Shown in pieces: positions 1 to 5,816 of a DNA stretch of 8,363 nucleotides. The DNA comes from Bacteroidia bacterium (lineage in GTDB: Bacteria > Bacteroidota > Bacteroidia > Flavobacteriales > NORP286), in assembly GCA_016763665.1 (NCBI GenBank), contig JAESTI010000247.1, forward strand, positions 1 through 8,363, given 5' to 3'. How positions within the stretch are numbered: the stretch's first letter is position 1; the number at the start of each line of letters is the position of its first letter. The notes under the pieces were generated by a model. That model made no database searches. It had not been told where the DNA came from and worked only from the letters and a program-made list of their open reading frames with translations. A program made the position numbers and the translations under genes.

Positions 1-789
<789 letters not shown>

Positions 790-855
790 TATTGATCTTT
801 GAACTTATCTACCTTGGTATTGTTTCAATTTATTCATGCAATATTTTGATATAGA

Positions 856-921
856 ATTGTTTCATTGTTCTATTGCTAAATTTCTGTGGGATCAAATATT
901 ATAATAAAACAATGAAACAAT
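856..921. repeat. AT-rich imperfect inverted repeat
   Basis: The left arm at 856-869 (ATTGTTTCATTGTT) is the exact reverse complement of 908-921. After one mismatch (870/907) four more pairs follow (871-874 with 903-906), leaving a loop of about 28 bases. Both arms consist of CAATG/CAATAG-like words (AACAATGAAACAAT, then GAGCAATAG), and the right arm runs on as related words to about 950. It is not a canonical terminator because it is very AT-rich and no T-tract follows on either strand. It could form a weak hairpin in RNA, or simply be one instance of a dispersed intergenic repeat. Confidence 0.6.
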
Positions 922-942
922 AGAGCAATAGAAAGATAGAAT

Positions 943-1053
943 AATGCAACCTCTTTAGTATTTAACCGTAATATATCATCTACGGGAATGCATTTCTATG
1001 AAATTCTTGGAGATAATGTTCACTTGGCTTCCGGGAAATTGATCCTTCAGTAA
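943..1053 (+). pseudogene. Remnant of a T9SS C-terminal sorting domain
   Basis: An open frame of 36 codons ends in TAA at 1051-1053 and is preceded by an in-frame TAG at 937-939, with no plausible start. Its product includes FNRNISS, TGMHFYEI and ASGKLILQ at the very C-terminus. This matches the usual end of type A T9SS sorting domains: an F-x-R-x-x-L-x-S-G-M-Y-F-Y-x-I strand followed by a terminal strand ending GKLI(L/V)Q. The rest of the domain (the YPNP motif and the middle strands) and any catalytic or adhesin part are absent; the similarity starts right where the CAATAG-word repeat ends. I read it as the stranded 3' tail of a deleted secreted-protein gene. The frame and residues are visible in the sequence; the assignment rests on motif recall over about 30 residues, so chance similarity cannot be fully excluded. 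Confidence 0.62.
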
Positions 1054-1063
1054 ATCCTTTCCT

Positions 1064-1092
1064 TTTGAAACGGGTACAAAAATATTATATTG
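1064..1092 (+). promoter_or_regulatory. Possible Bacteroidota-type promoter for the S8 protease gene
   Basis: TTTG at 1064-1067 is followed after 18 bases by TATATTG at 1086-1092. This approximates the Bacteroidota primary sigma consensus TTTG, N19-21, TAnnTTTG, one base short in the -7 element. Transcription would begin near 1100, giving a leader of about 30-35 bases before the ATG at 1134. The match is imperfect and such AT-rich motifs arise easily by chance. Confidence 0.33.
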
Positions 1093-1133
1093 CATAAGCA
1101 AATTATGTCTTTTAACTCCAAATTATAACTCTT

Positions 1134-4100
1134 ATGAACAAAATTTCAACTACTGTAAGTATGGTTTTGGGTACAGTTCTATTTTGTTTAACACTTAATG
1201 GACAATCTATAAGCGATAAAAGCTTATCTGTTCTAAAGCAACTGAGCAATTCACCTATATTCAAACATATAGATGATCCGCTTGCCAATACCACTGAAAA
1301 AGTGCAGGTGCTGATAAAGGGAGATATCGGTAAAATTAAAAATGCATTGAACGGTTTAGGTGGTTCATTCAAATATAATGCAGGTGATATTGTAAGAGCT
1401 GATGTGCCGATCAATAAGTTGAAAGCATTGAAGAACAATCCTAACATAGAGCAAATTCAATATTTAGATAATTCCAAAAATAAACCACTGGCTGATTCTA
1501 TGAGGGTGCAAGCCAATATAGATTCAATTTATGCTGGGTTAGGTGAATTGTTACAAGGCTATGATGGGACAGGAGTTGTAATTGGAATGATTGATTATGG
1601 AATAGACTACGACCATGCTGATTTTAAAGATGCGGGTGGTAATACCAGGATAAAGTATTTTTGGGATACAGATCAAGCTGGCACCGCTCCTGCCATGTAT
1701 GGCTATGGTAATGAGTGTGATAGTACAGAAATTGCTTTAGGCACTTGTGGTGCAACAAAGGGAAGTCATGGAACGACTACCACTGGTATTGCGGCAGGAA
1801 ATGGCAGTGAAGATAGCACATACAGAGGAGTAGCTCCAGGAGTAGATATAATTATGGTAGATGTTGCAAGTGGAAATCTAACAGATGCCTGTAATTATAT
1901 TTTTGCAATGGCTGATTCTCTAGGGAAACCGTGTATTATAAACGTCAGTACTACTTTCGAAAGTAGACCTCATGATGTTTTAATTGCGGGTAATTCTGGT
2001 GCTCATGATGGAAGCGATTTAGCTTCACTTGCCTTATCCAATTTGCTAAATGCTAAAAAGGGCAGGGCACTTGTTTGCGCTGCTGGTAATGATGGGAACT
2101 ACCAGCCTTTTCATTTAGGATATAACGTTGAAGCAGATTCTTCATTTACTTGGTTTCGATATAATGGAAATACATTAATAGGGCAAGGACTATTCTTTGA
2201 ATTGTGGGCAGATACTAACAATTTTAAAGGTATTCAATATTGTTTAGGCATGGACAAAGTTAATGGTGGTTATAGCTTTAGAGGTAAAACTCCGTATCAT
2301 TCTGTATCAGACAATTTAAATGCGAATCTTGTAGATTCCATAAAAAGTAAAAGTGGAAATTTTCTGGCAAAAGTAAATTTCTGGATGGAACTTAAAGGTG
2401 ACAAATATTTTATGCAGATGTATGCAGCACTTGGAGATATCGATTCCAGCCAATACCATTTCAGATGGATGACTAAAGGAAGCGGTACTTTTGATGTTTG
2501 GAGTTATGATTCTTTAAGTTATGAGATTTTAGAACTCTCGGAGATAGTTCCCTCCACTGAAATTCCTGATTCAGCAACTTTTCCTGAAATTGTCAGATAT
2601 AAAGCCCCGGATGTTAAAAAATCCATATTAAGTGGGTTCACAAGTTCTCCTGATGTACTATCTATTGGAATATATAACAGTAAAACGGCAACAGTTGGTG
2701 AATTAGCTGCAATTTCGGCAAGAGGATATAATCTTAAAGGAGATGTAAAACCTGATGTCTGTGCTCCTGCAGGAAGTATTATGTCTCCGAATGTTGGAGG
2801 TGGCTATACTTCTAAAAATGGTGCTACTTCGTATTCATCGCCTGTTGTTGCTGGTATTGCTGCTTTATACTTAGATAAATACCCAACAGCAAGTTATAAA
2901 GACATTAATCGTGCGATTAGAATGTCGGCCACAGAAGATAGCTTTACTGGTACAACACCTAATACGGATTGGGGTTACGGGAAAGTGGACGGTTATCGTG
3001 CATTAACAATGTTTGCACCTACTCTTACACCAACTGCTACAGCGACAACAATCTGTAATGGTGATAGCACAACCTTGTCCACAACTGGGTCAATCAATTA
3101 CTGGTGGGCCATATCAACTGCTGCTAGTGATACAATTGCATCGAATACATCTATAATTGTTACTCCAGGTGTAACCTCAACGTATATATTAACTGGAGTA
3201 GATACTAACGGTTTCAGTAAAAAAGATTCTATTTGGATAACAGTCGATCCACTACCATCGGTAATGGGTTGGGCATCTGAAGATACCATTTGTTGGGGTG
3301 ATAGTACCATTCTTTATGCCAATGGCGCAGATTTGTATTGGTGGGATGATGCAGCCTGGGATTCTATTGGAACAGGAGATACATTGGTGGTTTGGCCTGA
3401 TAGCTCAACAGTGTATTATGTTTCAGGAAAAGATAGCAATGGTTGCTGGAATGAAGATACGGTTTGGGTAACTGTACAACCGATTCCTTCAGTAATGGGA
3501 TGGACATCTGAAGATACTATTTGTTGGGGTGAAAGCATTACCTTATATGCCAGTGGAGCAGATTGGTATTGGTGGGATGATGCGGCTTGGGATTCTATCG
3601 GAGTAGGAGATACTATAGTGGTTTGGCCGGATAGCTCAACAGCTTATTATATTTCAGGGCAAGATTCTAATGGATGTTGGAATGGTGATACTGTTTGGAT
3701 AACAGTGCTAGCAACTCCTGCTGTTACCAGTTGGGCATCTGAAGATACTATTTGTGGAGGTGACAGTACCATTCTTTATGTAAGTGGTGATGCGGTAGTG
3801 TATTGGTGGGATGATGCAGCCTGGGATTCTTTGGGAATGGGAGATTCAATTATAGTATGGCCGGATAGCTCAACTATATATTATATAACAAGTGTTGGCG
3901 CAAATGGTTGCGTGGACGTTGATTCCATTTGGATAAAAGTTTATCCTGTCATGAACTTAATAGCTACGACCTCCAGAAAAGCAATTTGCCCTGGAGATAG
4001 TTCGTTAGCGATAGACAGTGTTTCATTATCAGCAACAGGAGCAAATAGTTATATATGGACCAATTCAGATGGTGATACTTTAGGAACTTCAAGTTCAATG

Positions 4101-4949
4101 AAAGTTCTTCCTGATACAACTACAACCTATTATGTTGCAGCATGGGATTCCAATGGTTGTGGAGGATGGGATATGGTAACAGTGACTGTGAGAGCGAGAC
4201 CTATATTGGCTCTTTCTTTGACTGATGATGATTTCTGTCAAGGGCAAAGTACGTATATTAGCTTAGCAAGTGATGCTGTTTATTTCTTGTTATTTGATCC
4301 GAATTGGATGTATTTGACAAGCACCACCTTTTTCTCCCCATCTTTTAAGGTAATTCCCGACAGCAGTATGAGGTATTACATAATTGCTGCATATGCAGAT
4401 TCGTGTTTTACAATAGATTCTGTGGATATAACTGTTAAGCCATCACCAATTGTTGATCTTGGAAAAGATACGATATGTACAACTTGTGCTGGTATTGTTT
4501 TAGATGCCGGAAATACAGGAAATATTTATTCATGGTCTACAGGAGCAACAACACAAACTGTTACGGTTGGAGACACAGGTAAATATACCGTAACTGTTAC
4601 AGGAAGTAATGGATGTACTGGCTATGACGAGATTACTGTTAATTATCCTACAGGCATTGGAGACTGTTGTGACGCAAATAATGGAAAGATCATTGTTTAT
4701 CCGAATCCTTATACAAATAGAACAAAGATCAATTATGAACTCACCAAGAATGGCAAGATAGAAATTACAGTATTTGATATTTTAGGTAATAAGGTTCACA
4801 CTTTAGTGAATGAATATCAAACAATTGGAACTTATTTCTATGATTTTAGCGCTAAAGAACTAGGCTATGCCAGCGGTGTGTACATACTAAGAATGAGTAT
4901 CAATGATGATACAGTTTCTGTCACCAGATTAATGGAAAGCGGAAAGTAA
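1134..4949 (+). CDS. Secreted subtilisin-like (S8) serine protease with seven Ig-like repeats and T9SS sorting domain
   Basis: A 1271-residue endopeptidase predicted to cross the inner membrane by Sec and the outer membrane by the type IX system, ending on the cell surface or in the medium. Residues 1-23 are a signal peptide (cut near LNG/QS). About 55-112 resembles an S8 propeptide. The catalytic domain spans about 140-630: Asp154 (GMIDYGID), His212 (SHGTTTTGIAAG), oxyanion Asn319 (AAGND) and Ser566 (NGATSYSSPVVAG), all intact. Asn319 to Ser566 is 247 residues, against about 66 in subtilisin, so a large beta-rich insert sits at about 325-495. Seven Ig-like units follow (about 630-1172), most with a Cys pair, for example C720/C771 and C797/C848. 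A type A sorting domain (VYPNP at 1188-1192 onward) ends the protein. The start is fixed by the signal peptide and an in-frame TAA at 1113-1115; no Shine-Dalgarno is seen. The substrate is unknown; nutrient proteolysis is the default guess. Confidence 0.95.
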   Translation: MNKISTTVSMVLGTVLFCLTLNGQSISDKSLSVLKQLSNSPIFKHIDDPLANTTEKVQVLIKGDIGKIKNALNGLGGSFKYNAGDIVRADVPINKLKALKNNPNIEQIQYLDNSKNKPLADSMRVQANIDSIYAGLGELLQGYDGTGVVIGMIDYGIDYDHADFKDAGGNTRIKYFWDTDQAGTAPAMYGYGNECDSTEIALGTCGATKGSHGTTTTGIAAGNGSEDSTYRGVAPGVDIIMVDVASGNLTDACNYIFAMADSLGKPCIINVSTTFESRPHDVLIAGNSGAHDGSDLASLALSNLLNAKKGRALVCAAGNDGNYQPFHLGYNVEADSSFTWFRYNGNTLIGQGLFFELWADTNNFKGIQYCLGMDKVNGGYSFRGKTPYHSVSDNLNANLVDSIKSKSGNFLAKVNFWMELKGDKYFMQMYAALGDIDSSQYHFRWMTKGSGTFDVWSYDSLSYEILELSEIVPSTEIPDSATFPEIVRYKAPDVKKSILSGFTSSPDVLSIGIYNSKTATVGELAAISARGYNLKGDVKPDVCAPAGSIMSPNVGGGYTSKNGATSYSSPVVAGIAALYLDKYPTASYKDINRAIRMSATEDSFTGTTPNTDWGYGKVDGYRALTMFAPTLTPTATATTICNGDSTTLSTTGSINYWWAISTAASDTIASNTSIIVTPGVTSTYILTGVDTNGFSKKDSIWITVDPLPSVMGWASEDTICWGDSTILYANGADLYWWDDAAWDSIGTGDTLVVWPDSSTVYYVSGKDSNGCWNEDTVWVTVQPIPSVMGWTSEDTICWGESITLYASGADWYWWDDAAWDSIGVGDTIVVWPDSSTAYYISGQDSNGCWNGDTVWITVLATPAVTSWASEDTICGGDSTILYVSGDAVVYWWDDAAWDSLGMGDSIIVWPDSSTIYYITSVGANGCVDVDSIWIKVYPVMNLIATTSRKAICPGDSSLAIDSVSLSATGANSYIWTNSDGDTLGTSSSMKVLPDTTTTYYVAAWDSNGCGGWDMVTVTVRARPILALSLTDDDFCQGQSTYISLASDAVYFLLFDPNWMYLTSTTFFSPSFKVIPDSSMRYYIIAAYADSCFTIDSVDITVKPSPIVDLGKDTICTTCAGIVLDAGNTGNIYSWSTGATTQTVTVGDTGKYTVTVTGSNGCTGYDEITVNYPTGIGDCCDANNGKIIVYPNPYTNRTKINYELTKNGKIEITVFDILGNKVHTLVNEYQTIGTYFYDFSAKELGYASGVYILRMSINDDTVSVTRLMESGK
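3255..3950 (+). repeat. Three recent tandem copies of a 231-bp unit encoding Trp-rich Ig-like domains
   Basis: The copies lie at about 3255-3485, 3486-3716 and 3717-3950, a period of 77 codons with one extra codon in the third. Each encodes an Ig-like unit with SEDTIC at the start, YWWDDAAWDS in the middle, VWPDSST...YY later and an NGC near the end. Similarity is high at DNA level, indicating recent duplication. Copies 1 and 3 share an exact 32-base match (3334-3365 and 3799-3830) that differs at two positions in copy 2, while copies 2 and 3 share other variants (ATACTATTTG, GGCCGGATAG). Four more diverged Ig-like units flank them: one before (about residues 630-704) and three after (about 940-1172). 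Confidence 0.9.
4689..4946 (+). other. T9SS type A C-terminal sorting domain coding segment of the S8 protease
   Basis: The final 86 residues begin with IIVYPNPYTNRTKINYEL and continue with the features typical of this domain: ITVFDILGNKVHTLV, a G-x-Y-x-Y/F-D strand (GTYFYDF), SGVYILRM and a basic end (VTRLMESGK). In the family this beta-sandwich is recognised by the outer-membrane translocon and removed or exchanged for a surface anchor by the PorU sortase. It shows that the host has T9SS. Its last strand differs from the GKLILQ ending of the relic at 943-1053, so the relic is not a simple duplicate of this end. Confidence 0.93.
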
Positions 4950-4993
4950 TTAATTTGAAAATGTGTTAATTTGAGAGTTTGTTGACTTGGTCG
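4950..4993. repeat. 16-bp degenerate tandem repeat in the convergent gap
   Basis: Right after the protease stop codon come TTAATTTGAAAATGTG (4950-4965), TTAATTTGAGAGTTTG (4966-4981) and a decaying third copy starting TTGACTTGG (4982 on). The first two copies match at 13 of 16 positions. The 65-base gap separates two convergent genes, where a bidirectional terminator would be expected, but I see no stable hairpin, so the repeat is the only structure in the gap. Confidence 0.65.
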
Positions 4994-5014
4994 TTCAATT
5001 TTAGATAAAGAGAT

Positions 5015-5779
5015 TTATTGAAGAGTTCCAGTGTCAATGAATTCAACTAATCCAGTTTCGTAAGAATTGTAAATCCAATATTTCTTCTTGTTATTTTTCG
5101 GATTATAATAAGAGAACTCATATCTTATATGATCATCTAAATCTTTTGCTTCGATACTTCCATATCGGCTTATTTCTATGAAAGGTATTGGCAAATACAT
5201 AATCGCAGCTGCTGAGTACTTGGTTCCTTTTAATTCTAATATTCTTTGTTTAATAGCAATTACATTAATGAATAATTTTGTTCGTAATGTGAAGATAGTT
5301 CTTGTACCAGCCCCCCAGCCCGTCTTTTGCACTTCAAATTGATATTTTTCCAAAAGCTCGTTAAGCCAGACGACAGATGTAGTGTCTTTGTTGTCAAACC
5401 AATATTTTGCCCAAGGGGTTCCATTTTCAATCATCAAATATATAGATTGAAGTTGCTCATGAAATATTTCATCAACATTATCATTATGAACTTCTAATAT
5501 GGAATCTCGATAAATAATGGGTTTTGCATTATAAATTCCAATCAAACCTTTATAGTAATTAGTAATCAAAGAGTCAGGTACTTCAATCACATCTTTTTCA
5601 ATATCTTTTAAAGCAAGGCTTAATGCATCACGTTTATAAAGGTATTTGATATGATTATGTACTAATGAATCATTAGCAGATGATTTAAAACTTTTAAGAT
5701 TATTAGTTTGACCTTTAATCTGTGAAAAACTGGAAATTAAAAAGAAAAATAAAAGGAGCCTAGAGAGATAATATTTCAT
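5015..5779 (-). CDS. Unrecognised exported protein, 254 residues
   Basis: I do not recognise a family. Residues 1-23 form a good Sec signal peptide: Lys2 and Arg7, then the hydrophobic stretch LLLFFFLISSF, with cleavage expected after IKG before QTNN. No lipobox Cys is present and the mature protein has no Cys at all, so it is probably periplasmic or secreted rather than a lipoprotein. The mature part looks largely helical up to about residue 185 and is rich in Asn, Asp, Lys and Tyr. It has a distinctive TGWGAGTRTIF segment (153-163) and ends in an aromatic, beta-like region (YEFSYYNPKN, KKKYWIYNSYETG). There is no T9SS sorting domain and no obvious catalytic motif. The gene starts 37 bases after the M16 peptidase stop on the same strand, so co-transcription is likely. 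An in-frame TAG at 5791-5789 rules out a longer product, and the signal peptide supports this ATG. Any partnership with the M16 peptidase is inference from position only. Confidence 0.85.
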   Translation of the reverse strand: MKYYLSRLLLFFFLISSFSQIKGQTNNLKSFKSSANDSLVHNHIKYLYKRDALSLALKDIEKDVIEVPDSLITNYYKGLIGIYNAKPIIYRDSILEVHNDNVDEIFHEQLQSIYLMIENGTPWAKYWFDNKDTTSVVWLNELLEKYQFEVQKTGWGAGTRTIFTLRTKLFINVIAIKQRILELKGTKYSAAAIMYLPIPFIEISRYGSIEAKDLDDHIRYEFSYYNPKNNKKKYWIYNSYETGLVEFIDTGTLQ

Positions 5780-5810
5780 TTCTAAATTCTAAATTCTGTA
5801 TTCTGAATTC
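5780..5810 (-). repeat. 7-bp tandem repeat directly upstream of the exported-protein start codon
   Basis: Read on the minus strand, 5810 to 5780 is GAATTCA, GAATACA, GAATTTA, GAATTTA, GAA, running straight into the ATG at 5779. That is four and a fraction copies of a GAATTYA heptamer filling most of the 37-base gap between the M16 stop and this start. No Shine-Dalgarno is visible; the A-rich TTTAGAA before the ATG is the only candidate initiation context. Because 7 is not a multiple of 3, copy-number changes would alter spacing but not the reading frame of the downstream protein. Confidence 0.8.
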
Positions 5811-5816
5811 AAAAAG

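Larger units (their letters stand above)
790..1133. other. Intergenic spacer with word repeat, gene relic and possible promoter
   Basis: No intact gene lies in these 344 bases. From left to right the spacer holds about 65 bases in which I see nothing definite, an AT-rich imperfect inverted repeat of CAATG/CAATAG words (about 856-950), a short frame resembling the end of a T9SS sorting domain (943-1053), and a possible promoter with the 5' untranslated leader of the S8 protease gene (1064-1133). I see no GC-rich hairpin plus T-tract that would serve as a terminator for the dioxygenase gene, and no tRNA or other RNA gene. Confidence 0.7.

Noticed and set aside
856..921. Inverted repeat as a classical intrinsic terminator
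   Set aside because: The stem is almost all A/T, the loop is about 28 bases, and no T-tract follows on either strand.
1134..1202. S8 protease as a lipoprotein because of Cys18 in the leader
   Set aside because: VLFC does not fit a lipobox, the Cys lies inside the hydrophobic core, and the C-terminal T9SS domain already explains export.
1112..1447. Minus-strand open frame overlapping the start of the S8 protease gene
   Set aside because: It lies antisense to the signal peptide and propeptide of a clearly real gene; its product is low-complexity and matches no motif.
3255..3950. Repeats as a possible CRISPR or mobile element
   Set aside because: The units are 231 bp, coding in frame throughout, and each encodes an Ig-like domain; there are no spacers and no terminal inverted repeats.
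4950..5014. Bidirectional terminator between the convergent genes
   Set aside because: I looked for a hairpin and found none; only the degenerate 16-bp repeat is present.
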